64,000 nucleotides of DNA, taken from positions 206,207,001-206,271,000 of the forward strand of contig NC_135786.1 in NCBI RefSeq assembly GCF_051106095.1, read 5' to 3'. The notes below the pieces were generated by a model, which was not told the origin of the DNA, did not search any database, and saw only the letters and a program-made list of their open reading frames with translations. This stretch comes from Pogona vitticeps (lineage: Eukaryota; Chordata; Lepidosauria; Squamata; Agamidae). Shown piece after piece: positions 1 through 11,920 of this stretch (position 1 is its first letter; the number at the start of each line of letters is the position of its first letter). The position numbers were made by a program, and so were the translations under genes.

Positions 1-383
1 CAAAGTACTTTCCAGCCTTGGCATTTGGCCTAATTTCAGAGCAACATTGGCTTGATTGCCTTAGTGAATGAGCTGAACCAGGAGATAGACAGCTGGTTCT
101 CCTCTGAATGGGATTTGATACCATCGAATGACACTGGGCTCCGTCTCATTTACATCTGATCCTAGGAAAGTATTAGAAATACTGAGCTGCTGTTTTATCA
201 GCTACGAATGACAGGATGGAGCAGAACAAACTGAAATGTAATCCAGATTAAACAGAAGTAGACAGAGAAGACAGTTTGATCTGAATGTGCATAGAGTTAT
301 AAAGTCCCTGGAAATTGTAAACCCATAGTGCAGGTAATGAGGTTCTTAATAATTTAACACAATTCATAAAGTTGTCATATACA
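1..383. other. Unique-looking intronic DNA
   Basis: No gene, RNA or repeat family is recognised here. It lies upstream of the DIRS-like element and is inferred to be part of a PKIA 5'-UTR intron, because the next host exon downstream is the PKIA start-codon exon. Confidence 0.4.
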
Positions 384-562
384 GTATTGTTCTTTTTCGT
401 GGCCTCTGTGAATCACACCTTTGGTGATCCACGCCTGCGCAGAGTCTCATAGGAAAGTGCTAGAGCTTCTGCGGTAGCAAAAAGACACATTAGAATAAGG
501 CCCCTCCCCCTCATATAAGTACCTTGGAGCCAAGGTTCCCCTTTCAGTTTCTTTCAACCGCT
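384..562 (+). repeat. Left inverted terminal repeat of the DIRS-like element
   Basis: The stretch with GGCCTCTGTGAATCACACC, then GCGGTAGCAAAAAGACACATT and TATAAGTACCTTGG, recurs as the reverse complement near 5378-5545. The match is imperfect but covers most of its length. Confidence 0.8.
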
Positions 563-662
563 GCGGTGAGAGCCTCATAGTTATGCTTCTGTGGGTAAAA
601 GAGAAAGAGAGTTTATTCTTGTTTCCTTCCTGTTTATTTTTTTCCTTTTAACAATTAGAATA

Positions 663-1610
663 CAGTGGTGCCTCGCTTAACGAGCACCCCGTTTAAGATG
701 AATCCGCATAGCGATTGAGTTTTTGCGATCACAAAAGCGATCACATAACGATTTTTTAGATAGGTAAAAATCGCTTTGCGATGATCGCGGGGAAGCACTT
801 CCCCAGGATCATCCCAAAGGCCCCGCCAATCAGCTGGGTTGCGAGGGGTGGAGAGAAAGAGCGCCGAAGCACAGCTGATCGGCGGGGGTTTGCAAAGATC
901 ATGGGGAAGCCATCATCGCAAACCCCGCAGGCGCAGAAGGTCTTTCTTGGCCAGGGTGGCGGCGTGGTGCCTCAGTCTCCCTGCCGAGGCTGGAGCTGCG
1001 AGGGGTGGAGAGAGAGAGAGCAGCGAAGCACAGCTGATTGGCGGGGGTTTGCAAAGATCCGCGGGGAAGCCGTCATAGCAAACCCCCGCCGATCAGCTGT
1101 GCTTCGGCTCGCTCGCTCTCGCTCTCTCCCCTCGCAGCTCCAGCCTCGGCAGGGAGACTGAGGCAGCCGTGCCACCCTGGCTGAGAAAGACCCTTCTGCA
1201 TGCGCAGAAGGTCTTTCTCGGCCAGGGTGGCGGCACGGTGCCTCAGTCTCCCTGCCAAGGCTGGAGCTGCGAGGGGTGGAGAGAGAGAGAGCACCGAAGC
1301 ACAGCTGATCGGTGGGGCCTTTGGGATGATCACGGGGAAGCGCTCCCCCGGGATCATCCCAAAGGCCCCATTTTCGCACAGCTGTGTGGCAGTTCCAAAA
1401 TGGCCATCCGCTGTGTTGCCTCGCTTTAGAGGCACCGAAAATGGTCGCCCCAATGGAGGATTTTCGCATAAGGTGAGTTTTTAAGTCCATAGAAATGCAT
1501 TAAACACATTTTAATGCGTTCCTATGGGCTTTTTTGTTCCGCATAGCGACGAATCCTTATAGCGACATTTTTTTCGGAACGGATTATCGTCGCTATGCGG
1601 GGCACCAGTG
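663..1610. mobile_element. Mariner/Tigger-like MITE with duplicated GC-rich interior
   Basis: The terminal inverted repeats start CAGTGGTGCCTCGCTTAACG and end in GCTATGCGGGGCACCAGTG. They are flanked by TA on both sides (661-662 and 1611-1612), as for Tc1/mariner insertions. The interior holds several direct and inverted copies of a roughly 60-bp GC-rich unit containing GAAGCACAGCTGATCGG and GGTCTTTCTCGGCCAGGGTG. No transposase is visible, so it is non-autonomous. It sits inside the DIRS-like element and is therefore younger than that insertion. Confidence 0.82.
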
Positions 1611-4600
1611 TAGATTTTTTTTAACCTTGCTCAGCCTCCAGCCAGAGCAAACCCCCCATCATCGTTTTCCCCCTCCAAATTATTTTTCTCCTATTCATGC
1701 CCCCTTTGGGCCTATTTAAACACTGTGTGGTCTGTGGTAACAAAATACCACTCTCTGACAGCCACACCAAGTGTCTTTTTTGCTTGGGAGAGGCACACCA
1801 AACGTCCTCCTGCCAACATTGTAAAAACTTCAAACACAGAGTTCTCCGTTCTCGCCTATTGAGGTTAAAACTCCGTCTTTGGGAACAATCCCTTCAACCA
1901 ACCAAAATGGCCCAACCTCCTTGTAAGGCCACATCTCAGACCAAAGCGATAGAAAAGGCTCTTTCCGAAGCCTCAAAACAACATACATCAACCACACCAT
2001 CCCACTCTGACGCTCCGTCCACTTCGTCTAAATCTTCCAAAACCCATGAATTGAAGCACTCGATACTGAAATATCAAAGCTCTCCATTAAACGCCAAATG
2101 TCCACCAAAGCCTGTTCGGTTCCAGAGCCTTCTCCATCTAAAAGACCTAACAACATAAATCTAAATCTGCAGTCATTTCTCAGCAGCCTCAACAAACATG
2201 CAAATCAATCTCTATTGGCTCACCTTCTGATGATGACGGAATCTCCTCTCATCAACCCTGCTCTCATTCACCGGAATGGGATGACAGAGTTGATCGATTA
2301 ACATCTTCTCCTCCCAGTACCCAACATTCTGTTCTTTCGAGCAACCCTTCCATAGTTACTTCAACCGACATTCGACTCTGAACAACAACTAGAGACCATA
2401 CCTTATTCTGTGACATCTGATCATCCACCATGACCTCAGAGACATCGGCCCCAACAGTCCCTGGAGCCATCTATTCTATCATGCATGGTTCAGACCCACG
2501 TTCAGCACTCTCACTGGCTTGCCATTTGCCCCAATCAGTGCTCGACCAGACAAATCGTAATCACTAATCGGCCAGTTCCTCTTTCCAGTTCAGTCGTACC
2601 TTCCCAAGGCAGGCCTCGATCTCGACAGCCAGTGGTGTTGAAATGGCCATAGGTTTTTAAAGCTCCAGCCTCCCGCTATTTTCCTGCTAATGCAGATGAG
2701 GGAAATCATTCCTCTCGCTCGGCATCTTCAGTGTCTGTATACTCCACTGCTTTGCCAATTCATCAACAACCTCCGTTTTGACACCACCGAGACACAGGCT
2801 CTGATATCGATGATCCTCAATATCCATCCTGGTCCATGGACACTCGTTCTGTCCCTCTGTCAATGCATGATTTCAGTTGCCCAATAGAACCAAGCCATCA
2901 AAGTCGACATCTCTATGACCCCGAGTTCGACACCAATGTTCAACCATATCAAACAACATCCATGGACACTCGGATGTCCATGACATCTCTTGATATTGAA
3001 AATCCTCAACACCGACAAATGCCCATGGACGTGCCACCTCCATCGAGTCACAAACGTCAATACTATGACGTTCAACCTGTCGACACCAACGTTGATCAAC
3101 CATCCGTCGACTCCCAACATGACCCTGATTATTCTGATCAGGGATCCAGACCTCAAACGGCGTCAGTATTACTTACCTCACCAGAATCCTATCTTGTTGA
3201 TGCTGACCCACCATCACCAGCAGAATACTTCCAAACTTATGCCCAACTTATGATCCATGTGGCTAAGTCTCTCGATCTCAAAATCCACCACCCTTCAACA
3301 GAACTGGCCAATCATCTACACGACCCAATCTCAAAAGATACAACTACTCCAGTGCACATCTCAATGCTTCCATCTCTACTTAGCACCGCTCAACAATCCT
3401 GGACAAAACCAGCCTCTTCCTATACCATGTCTAAATGAATTGATAACCCCTACAGAGTCCATGACATTATTTATTCAAAAACAGCCAGCTCCAAACTCTT
3501 ATTTTTGTTGAAGCCTCACAATCCAGATCTCGACATCAACAGACCCTCATACCACCAAATAAAGACAGTAGAAGGATCAGCTCAATTGGAAGATGGCTTT
3601 ATTCATCAGCAGCGTTCGCCATGTGTGTCACTAACTACCAGGGAGCCATGGGTGCATATCAGTGTTTCCTTTGGGACAATATGTCAACCTTTGTTGAATC
3701 TTTACCAGAATATAAAAAGGTACTCGCTCAAATCTTACAACAAGAAGGCCTTTCCGTTGCCAAGCAATGGATGCTTTCTGCTAGGCACAGGGTAAATGCT
3801 ACTGCAAAGTCCATGGCCACTCCAGTAGCCTTGTGACGTTTCTCTTGGCTAAGGACAGCTGGCCTGGCTGAGAATGCCCGTGCATGTATTGAAGACCTTC
3901 CATTTGATGGGGCAGGTCTCTTTAATGCTGAAACTGATGATATTTTGGAAAACATACAAAAGAAAAGATCAGCAGCTAGGTGTTGGGCAGTTTATCCACC
4001 TTACCAACAACGTCCCAAACAAAATCAATGGAGACAACCATACAACTATCAAAAATTCCAATGTGATCCTCCAAAACAAACATCTTATACACTCTATTTC
4101 AGAAATCAAAGAAATAAATCTCATCAACAGCCCATTACTATGTGCAATGACTGCAAACCCAAACATCACGTTTGACACTCCCATGACCAAGATCACACAC
4201 CACCCATCCTGCCCTCTGGAAACACCTACCTGTCTGGGAATCCATCACTACAGATGCCTGGGTACTGTCCATCATCTGAGATGGCTACCACATCAATTTT
4301 TTTCCAACTTCCTCTGGCAACACATGTCATCACTCTACCATCTCCAACCCTACAAGAGGAAATAAGAAATTTACTCCTCAGGGACACCATACAACCTGTC
4401 TCACAACACAACAAAGGCTTTTTCTCTTACTATTTCACTGTGCCCAAAAAGGACAGAGGTCTTCGCCCTATCTTAGACCTACGAGAGTTAAACAAATATA
4501 TAATTACCACAAAATTCCATATGGTTACCCTCGAATCAGTTCTCCCTTTACTCTGCAATCACTGTCATAGAGCTCAAAGATGCATACTTCCATATTTCCA

Positions 4601-5227
4601 TACACCCTTCACACAGGAAATTCCTTCAATTTCAACTAGGATCACAAGCCTACCAATTCAAAAGGCTTCCTTTCAGCCTTGCAACAGCTCCAAGAGTAGC
4701 CGCTTACCTCAGACTGCAAAAAATTATCATATTTCCATATATCGACAATTGGCTCCTCATAGCTCACTCCCGTCACAAGGCCCGACAAGACACTCACTTC
4801 ACCCTTACCATCCTTCGTGATCTTGATCTTGCTGTCAACAAGCAAAAGTCAAATTTGTAACCTACAAAGATTATTAATGATATAGGCGCACACATAGACT
4901 CCACCACCTACTAAGGGTTGTCAGGTGACATCTCAAACTATATTTAGATGGGTCGCTTCAACCATTCACCTCGTGTATCAACTGGCACCCAAACCAGTCT
5001 CAAAGGTGATTCACCCTCACTCCACCAGAGCAGTGGCGACCTCTATAGCATTCCTACGCGGCATACCTCTTCCAGACGTCTGAGCCTCTGTCACCTGGGC
5101 ACAGCCATCCACTTTCATCCGACATTAAAGACTTGATGTCTGGCAGAAGTCTGATGTGGCCTTTGGACGTGCTGTTCTATCCTCTACCTTGGCGTGACAC
5201 CCTGCCTCTGGGTAAAACAACTTTTTA

Positions 5228-5322
5228 GTCACCCGGGGTGTGATTCACAGAGGCCGTGAAGAAGAACGACAGGTTGCCCACCTGTAATTGTAGTTCTTCG
5301 AGCGGACCTCTGTGATTCACAC
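5228..5322 (+). repeat. Internal complementary region of the DIRS-like element
   Basis: Its left half (TGATTCACAGAGGCCGTGAA) is complementary to the outer part of the left terminal repeat. Its right half (TGTAATTGTAGTTCTTCGAG onward) is complementary to the outer part of the right terminal repeat. In the DIRS family this region is thought to template completion of the ends through a circular intermediate. Confidence 0.75.
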
Positions 5323-5377
5323 ATCCCGCCCATCCTCCCCACTGTCACACCATTCTGCTTAATATAATGGCAGTTGA

Positions 5378-5545
5378 CACAACTGAAAGGGGAGCCTTGC
5401 TGCCAAGGTACTTATATTCTAATGTGTTTTTTTGCTACCGCATAAGCTCTAGAACTTTCCGATGAGGCTCCACACAGGCGCAGATCACCCAGGGTGTGAA
5501 TCACAGAGGTCCACTCGAAAAACTACAATTAAAGGTGGGTAACCT
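5378..5545 (-). repeat. Right inverted terminal repeat of the DIRS-like element
   Basis: Reverse complement of the 384-562 repeat, including AATGTGTTTTTTTGCTACCGC and GGTGTGAATCACAGAGGTCC. It extends slightly further outward than the left copy. Confidence 0.8.
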
Positions 5546-6440
5546 GTCAATATTCTAGTTGGTATATATTAAAAATTCAGATTATATTTATTTAAAACAG
5601 GCACATTTTAAGCTAAAACCCATTTCCAATTTGTTTGTATAAAACAATCTTATGTGTATTGACAAGAAAATAAGACCCATTTTCTTTAGTGTAGTTGTAC
5701 TTTAGTTTTGAGTATGGTTTGGGCGCACAGGGGTTGCATGAGTGCTCCATATGCCCTGCCTCATGCTGGCACCGCGTCAGAAGAGGAGGCCAGGCAGGGA
5801 AATCCATGACACTGCTTCCAATTGGGTGCCTGCAGAAGGAGGCAGGGCGAGGCATTATCTGCTGATGAGATCATCTCTGGTGCACACATGGAGCTGCGCA
5901 GCAGGATATCAACAAATGCTGCTTCTTTAAAAAGATAGGAAGTGCTGCATTTTAGACATTCAAAAGCAACAGGTATGGCATTCTAGGTGTTATCCAATGG
6001 CATGCCTTTCTTTCCAGGTAGAGCCTGAAAGCCCTTTAATGCTGAGAACATAGAGGCAATAAGTGTTGCAAACACTTACTCAACATTTAATAGGAACCTA
6101 AATCTCAAAATACAGTAGATTGTTGGGCTCTAAATGGGAGGGAGGGGGGGAGAGTGGTGAAGGGGATCAGTAATTATTTCTCCTTTTCATCCCCCTTTCA
6201 TGTGGTAGAGACTGGCTGACTGACTTCTGGCCAACTGCCTCTCAAGTCCTTATTAACATCCTCCTCCAATTTGATTTTCCTTTCCCCTTCCCTTTCATTG
6301 TTCACCAGGACATTCCTGTCCTTTCCCTTCCAATTCTATTCTTTCTTTCCTTTTGTTGGAAAATGTTCCCCAGGAAAAGTTTTTAAGAGGTATGAGATAT
6401 TTACTTTTTAATTTGATACCCATTGAATTAGAGACCTGAA
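5546..6440. other. Intronic DNA, no recognised feature
   Basis: I see no exon, RNA gene or repeat family that I can name. Open frames here are short and unlike known proteins. It is inferred to be PKIA intron. Confidence 0.4.
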
Positions 6441-6444
6441 GCAA

Positions 6445-6760
6445 AATATTAATTTTATTTATTTATTTATTTATTTGATTTATTTGATTCATTTATTTAT
6501 TTGATTTATACCCCGCCTATCTGGACCACCAGACCACACTAGGCGGCTTCCAATACAAAATAAAACAATGAAATACAAATATGTGCAAAATCATTCAATA
6601 ACAATTATAATGAAATAAAATAAAATAGAAGAGAATTAGAAAGAAAAGTCAGTAATTAGCTGGAGGGAAGGCCTGGATGTACAACCAAGTTTTTAATTGG
6701 GTTTTAAAGATACCCAGCGTAGGGGCCACGCGAATCTCTGAAGGGAGAGGAGCCAATTAA
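6445..6760 (-). mobile_element. L2 LINE 3' end fragment
   Basis: Read on the + strand, an ATTT-rich tail is followed by GATTTATACCCCGCCTATCTG, then AGGCGGCTTCCAATACAAAA. It continues with a diverged 3'-terminal coding segment ending near GGGCCACGCGAATCTCTGAAG. This is the reverse complement of the squamate L2 3' end, also seen near 11.9, 15.6 and 41 kb. Confidence 0.7.
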
Positions 6761-6961
6761 AATGTTATATTTTTATTGCATTCCATAACTATAAATTATT
6801 TTCAGGGAGAAAAATGGAAGTGCTACTCAGGCTTGGCTTCCGCCCTCCCTTCTCCTCACCCCAAAGTATTGAATTGGGGAGCTGTGGCCAGAGGCTAGTA
6901 AGTCAAGGGGAGGTGCAAGTCAAAAATGGGGAATACTGGTTTAAATTGGTAAATAAATTAA

Positions 6962-7025
6962 TTACACTTATTATTATTATTATTTATTTTATTTATATCC
7001 CGCCTATCTAGCCAACTCAGGACCA
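6962..7025 (-). mobile_element. Short L2 LINE tail fragment
   Basis: ATT/ATTT repeats followed by TTTATATCCCGCCTATCTAG, the L2 3'-end signature, then unique sequence. Confidence 0.5.
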
Positions 7026-7915
7026 CTCTTTCAGAATACATTGCCACCTTAGAGTAGAGAAAAAGACCCAAATGTTGTTATAACCTTAATAAGTCCTAGG
7101 ATAGAGCAAGTATGCACTTAAACTTACTGCAGAGCTTTGATGCAGCATTTTAATTTTCTTTGTGCAGAAGTTGAATATAAAATATGGATAATGTGAATTT
7201 TATTCATGTGGACAATTAAAGTGATGCTAGTATTGTCACTGGAACATGTATTTTATTTGACAGCTACTTAGTTAACTGCTTGAATTTCTGGGGCAGTTGA
7301 CTTGGGCTGTCAAACTTGAGGCAGCCAAATTATCATACACATTCCATAATTGGACGAAAATAGTATGGAAAGCCCAGTTTTCTGAAAATTAAGTGCAAAA
7401 CCTATGCCATATTACAGAGTTTGATTGTCTTTCCATGTCCTCACTGGAGTCTGCTTATTGTTCTGCCCTTGGGAAATAATTCGAAAGCTGTTTCCTTAAT
7501 TGTCCTGTTTTAAACTCTCACTCTTTCATGTTGATCTTTCCCTTTGAGCAAACTTGTACATTCTTTATTTCTGCTATGAAAGCTAGTCCTGTTATAAAAA
7601 CATCTACCTGTGTAAAAGCATAAATGTCAGTAAATGCATCTGAATCCTTCTGCAGATACAGTAATAGTTCAACTGAGGCCAGTTAGGCCACATTTTTACT
7701 GTGTTCAGAAATCATTGCTACCCTTGATTCTCCTTAACTGTACAGCAGAGACCTTCTGGTATAATTTCAATAAAAAGCTCAATAATCTATTTCAATTGAT
7801 TTCACCTGCTGTTTTAACATATTTGAGTAAGCATCACAGGACTAGATGTGCTGGAAGTGAGGCATGTAGTGGGAAGACAATCTTGTCATCCATTGAGTCT
7901 TCATTGGAAGGTCTG

Positions 7916-7917
<2 letters not shown>
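7026..7917. other. Intronic DNA, no recognised feature
   Basis: AT-rich sequence with no exon-like conserved coding or named repeat. It is inferred to be PKIA intron. Confidence 0.4.
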
Positions 7918-7984
<67 letters not shown>

Positions 7985-7986
7985 TC
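7918..7986 (+). repeat. (CTTT)n microsatellite
   Basis: About 17 uninterrupted tetranucleotide units. An open frame reading FLSFFLSFF across it is a product of the repeat. Confidence 0.95.
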
Positions 7987-8139
7987 AATCAACTACAGTA
8001 AATTAACAATTGGCACCTCCACATATGCAGCAATGATGTCAGTAGCAAACAAATTGCTGCTGATTAAAGGTTGGGATGTCCCAAACAAAAAAATATATAG
8101 TTTTGGAACTGGACCACAGATCAGCACAAATTGCAGCAA

Positions 8140-8505
8140 TCAATATGGTCTGTAGGATACCTTATTCTGCTCACTAGCATTAACACTTGTTGAAAACAGT
8201 CCTGACAATTGCTTTGTGTTTGGGTTAGAAATGATTAACTGATGAAAAAAGTCACCTTCTGAGATTTTCCCTTGAATGGTCTCACTTTGTGAATGGTAGT
8301 GAGCAGAAGAAAGTATTCTGTAGACCATCTTGACTGCTTCCATTGGTGTTGTCAACATTCAGGTTTTTCTTTGCTGTGTAAAGCTTGGAATCCTTTTTTC
8401 TGCTGGCAACGAGGGCACAATATTTTCCAGTAATACTGGGCCATTTTCTTGCATTGTGGGTACAGAAGCACAATATCCCATATTCATAAACTGGAGATTT
8501 GTGAA
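8140..8505 (+). mobile_element. Partial copy of an unclassified palindromic repeat
   Basis: This stretch matches, in the same orientation, the central loop and right arm of the palindromic element at 36578-37088. Shared blocks include CACTTTGTGAATGG, GGTGTTGTCAACATTCAGG, CTGCTGGCAA and CACAATATCCCATATTCAT. The outer left arm is missing here. No coding capacity is recognised. Confidence 0.65.
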
Positions 8506-8559
8506 GAGTTGAATATAAATACACTCTACATGGAAAGACATGTTATGGTACTTCACTTA

Positions 8560-10190
8560 TTATGTTACATCACAAGCATGCAATCACATTAGCATTTATG
8601 GATGGAGGTGCAGAAGTGTGTAATTTGCAGCTAGCATGAAAAAAACCCAAATATTTAATTGATGACTCTATAGTGATGTATTCATAGTTAGTTGCCTATA
8701 ATAAGCACAGCAAAACGCTGTTTTCAGTAGGGCTTGGAAACAGGCCTTATGTTAAGCTTCCACATTACAAGATTGCTGTAAGGCAGCAACCTGACAGGGA
8801 ATAATTAGTGTGTAATTCTGGATTGATGTTAGATTAGCATCAAGGGCCCAGTTATTCATTTTTAAGAGTAGCTCTTTACAGCTAGTCATTTGCCCAATTA
8901 CCCAGTGACTTTGCACTTCATCTTAGAAATCAGATCTGGATAAAAAGGATCAGACAAACATGACTTCATCAATAGACAAATACGATATAGTAAAAGTTTA
9001 CATGTAAGAGGTCAGAAATGAAGATTGGATGCAGGAGATCGTCTATCAGTTTGTTTTGACGTCATTGTTTTTACAGTGTCAGACATTTATTGTTTGTTAT
9101 GTGTCCTGCTGCTTGACAAAACCATTCCCATTTAGGTGCAATCCATTTTAATAGGAGTAATCCAGTTACATTGAATTATACAAAAAGTATGTAATAGTGT
9201 AGTTAGAAATTATTAAATTCATAGAGATTGTTCAGTTGCTGTTGTGCCTGCTTGCTAGTGAAAGTTTTTATGCAACTCCTGAAAAATCTGCTCTTTCTCT
9301 ACCCCCTCCATTTATTCCTACCTTTTGGGCATGTTGCACCTGTTATTTCCTTTCTCTGCCCAATTCTGTGCAAAAGATGTATGGCCTGTCACAAAGCTAT
9401 TGTAGACAACAGGACCATGGCCTGGGCAGCTTAGGGATGCCACTCAACCTTATCCTCACAGCTGCTACTCAAAGCCTCTGTGGGACAGAGGGCACAGGAA
9501 GATCTTCTGTCCTTTTTTAAACAGAAGACAGTCCTCTGAAAGAATCCTACATTTGAAAGGATTTCCATTCCAAGTCTATTTAAAAATGCAGAACCATGCA
9601 AAGGGAGGGCAGCGGCCTTGAGTTGCTCATCAGCACTTAGCACCTGGCCGGCAGTCTCAGGCAACACACAGGTCAAATTCCCCCTCTGTTTTCAGATACT
9701 ATATATTACTGTGTAAACTACTTATTTTCATATACGGATCTTTCACCATTGTTCTGTGTAGTATTTAGACATACAGCGAGAACTCCAACTGTGGAAATTA
9801 CATTGGTGATCTGACAAGGTGTTGATTTTGTGTCTGCATCACATGCCTGATCGCATGATCCAGGGACTCAACTAGCAGTTCATCGTATTGCCATGGCATG
9901 TTCTTTGGTTGGAGCTCCATATGTTTAAAAATTGGATAGCTAACTATAAGTTATGTATAAATGAGCAAATACTGGCTTTACGAAAACCTGAGCGTTACTC
10001 TCTTTTCATAATGAATTTCTTCTTTTTGGTGAAGAGGGCACATTAATCTATTATTTATATTGAGGGACCTTGTGCATGAAAATACCCAAGCAAGTGACAA
10101 CATGCTCTATCCTGTTTGTCCTGTTGTCTTGCTTCTTTGTTCAACCAAGAAGATACATAGCCTCCTAAATCCCAGTTTATGTGGCTGCCT
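8560..10190. other. Intronic DNA, no recognised feature
   Basis: Apart from short open frames with no recognisable protein I see nothing. It is inferred to be PKIA intron. Confidence 0.4.
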
Positions 10191-10198
10191 ATCACTGC

Positions 10199-10545
10199 GG
10201 GACGTGGTGGTGCTGCGGGTTAAACCGCAGAAGCCTCTGTGCTGCAAGGTCAGAAGACCTGCAGTTGTAAGATCGAATCCACGCGACGGAGTGAGCTCCC
10301 GTCACTTGTCCCAGCTCCTGCCATCCTAGCAGTTCGAAAGCATGCAAATGCAAGTAGGTAAATGGGTACCACCTTGGTGGGAAGGTAATGGCATTCCCTG
10401 TCTAGTTGCGCTGGCCACGTGACCATGGAAGATTATCTTTGGACAAACGCTACCTCTATGGGTTGGCAACAGGGATGTGCACCACGCCCTAGAGTCAGAC
10501 ACGACTGGAAAAATTGTCAAGGGGAACCTTTACCTTTACCTTTTT
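10199..10545 (+). mobile_element. Sauria-type SINE
   Basis: The tRNA-derived head contains GGTTAAACCGCAGAAGCCTC and a B-box-like AGATCGAATCC. The body contains GTCCCAGCTCCTGCC and GGTACCACCTTGGTGGG. The 3' end carries CTAGAGTCAGACACGACTGG, followed by a CCTTTA-type tail shared with BovB. This is the composite structure described for squamate Sauria SINEs, which use the RTE-BovB machinery. The copy looks nearly full length. Confidence 0.88.
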
Positions 10546-10779
10546 ATCAGAGTGCTGCATGCCCGGAGTTCTACATAGTAAACCCCCAGTACCAGGAATT
10601 CACAGCCAGAACAGTTCAGTCCTTGTTTGTTTATTTTCCTCCATCTATCATTTTGGGTTTTTAATATTTTGATACTGATGTGTCTGATACCCACATGACC
10701 TTGGATGGATGGATATTGGCTTTCTCCTATGGAAAGGACAGCTTTCTCTTGAGTCAGAAAATACTGTAAAATGAAATTT

Positions 10780-11345
10780 TAAAGGAGCCAGGGTACTGCT
10801 TCATCATTTTCTCCTTGCAGCTAGTCAGCTTGCAAGCAATTAGGGACAGGATTTGCATAATCTAGGACTTCCAGTCCCAGAAGTCATGTAGAATTCCCCA
10901 TGCAGACCTTTGGGATTTGGGAAGAAAAAAATAGAGGACAAAAGAGAGGTCTTTCTATGGTCATTGTCTGCTTCATTCCATGTGGTTTGACTGGAAAGAA
11001 AAAGGGAAGACCTCCTCAATCACACTGTTACCTGGGAGCTATAGCACTGCTGGTCCATGGGACAACAGTTCAGTGAGAAGCTATAGATCTGAATGGGTAT
11101 CTAGACTACCATACTCATGACCAATGGTGTGATTCTTTGGAAGCAGTGCAATTTAGGAAGTATTCCTGTTTGCTTCCCAACTATGTGGAGACATGCAATG
11201 GAGGTACAAATACTTCTCTTTTGACTTCTGGTTTCTGCTCTTTGAATTCCAGAAGTCTACCTGGTGGAATTTAGGGGACTTCTGGGACTGGAAATCCTAG
11301 ACTTACTAGAATTCCATTGCTACTAGCAAACTTGAAAAAGAATCG
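10780..11345. mobile_element. Inverted-repeat element, probable MITE
   Basis: A left arm at about 10825-10900 (TCTAGGACTTCCAGTCCCAG and flanks) recurs as the reverse complement at about 11255-11340 (CTGGGACTGGAAATCCTAGA). The arms share about 70 bases with mismatches, around a loop of about 350 bases. Exact ends and TSD could not be set, so the superfamily is open. Confidence 0.55.
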
Positions 11346-11549
11346 GTCATCCATGATAAGGAGAGGTGGCTCTTCCAAATGTTCCTATTAGACTAGTGTG
11401 CAGATCTGTAGCTGCCTGGGGAATTCTGGGAATTGCAGTCCAAAAATCTGACTCTTTATCATTTACCTTCCTATTATTGCACTCCAGCTCACTTCCTGCA
11501 AGAGGGATTTTTAGGGAGCCGGATTATACAAAGTATACTACCCAAGTGT

Positions 11550-11690
11550 TGTGTAATATATAGAGTGACAGATTCAGGAGAGCTGGTTTCATATCCTTAC
11601 TCGGCCATGGAAACACATGTTGGTGGGTGCAGTGGCACAGGAAAAATCACTCCTTAAATATTTCACTTACCTTGAAAACCCTGTGAGGAC
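11550..11690 (+). mobile_element. Degraded MIR-like tRNA-derived SINE
   Basis: The order GAGTGACAGATTCAGGAG, TTTCATATCC, TCGGCCATGGAAAC and CCTTGAAAACCCTGTGAGGA resembles tRNA-head SINEs widespread in squamates. It is strongly diverged. Confidence 0.4.
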
Positions 11691-11693
11691 CAT

Positions 11694-11759
11694 TATTTAT
11701 TTATTTATTTATTTATTTATTCATTCATTCATTCATTCATTCATTCATTCATTCATTCA

Positions 11760-11791
<32 letters not shown>

Positions 11792-11794
11792 TTT

Positions 11795-11889
<95 letters not shown>

Positions 11890-11920
11890 TACATACATAC
11901 ATACATACATACACACACAC
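11694..11920 (+). repeat. Compound microsatellite on an L2 tail
   Basis: Consecutive blocks of (ATTT)n, (ATTC)n, (TTAC)n, a long (CA)n (about 11800-11884) and (CATA)n lie directly at the 3' end of the L2 copy that follows. Open frames of His-Thr or Val-Cys repeats here are artefacts. Confidence 0.95.

Larger units (their letters stand above)
384..5545 (+). mobile_element. DIRS-like tyrosine-recombinase retroelement, old and broken
   Basis: The ends are inverted copies of each other (about 384-562 and 5378-5545). An internal complementary region at about 5228-5322 matches the outer parts of both ends. This arrangement is the hallmark of DIRS elements and differs from LTR elements. Between the ends lie a Gag-like cysteine/histidine-rich stretch (near 1700-1900, with CLFCLGEAH), a reverse-transcriptase-like region (about 4260-4850, with LRPILDLRELNKY), and tyrosine-recombinase-like remnants at about 4950-5220. 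Coding is scattered over several frames, so the element looks broken many times and old. A mariner-like MITE (663-1610) lies inside it. Family assignment rests on motif recognition and end structure. Confidence 0.82.

Noticed and set aside
781-1490. Open frames on both strands up to 172 codons
   Set aside because: They lie in the GC-rich repeated core of a MITE, overlap on opposite strands and resemble no protein.
8330-8512. Protein similarity between frames at 8330, 36530 and 36903
   Set aside because: Explained by DNA-level homology of the palindromic repeat. There is no sign of coding constraint.
10199-10300. Possible tRNA gene
   Set aside because: The A/B-box-like sequence belongs to the head of a Sauria SINE, and no cloverleaf with a mature 3' end is present. 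The same applies at 19149 and 30033.
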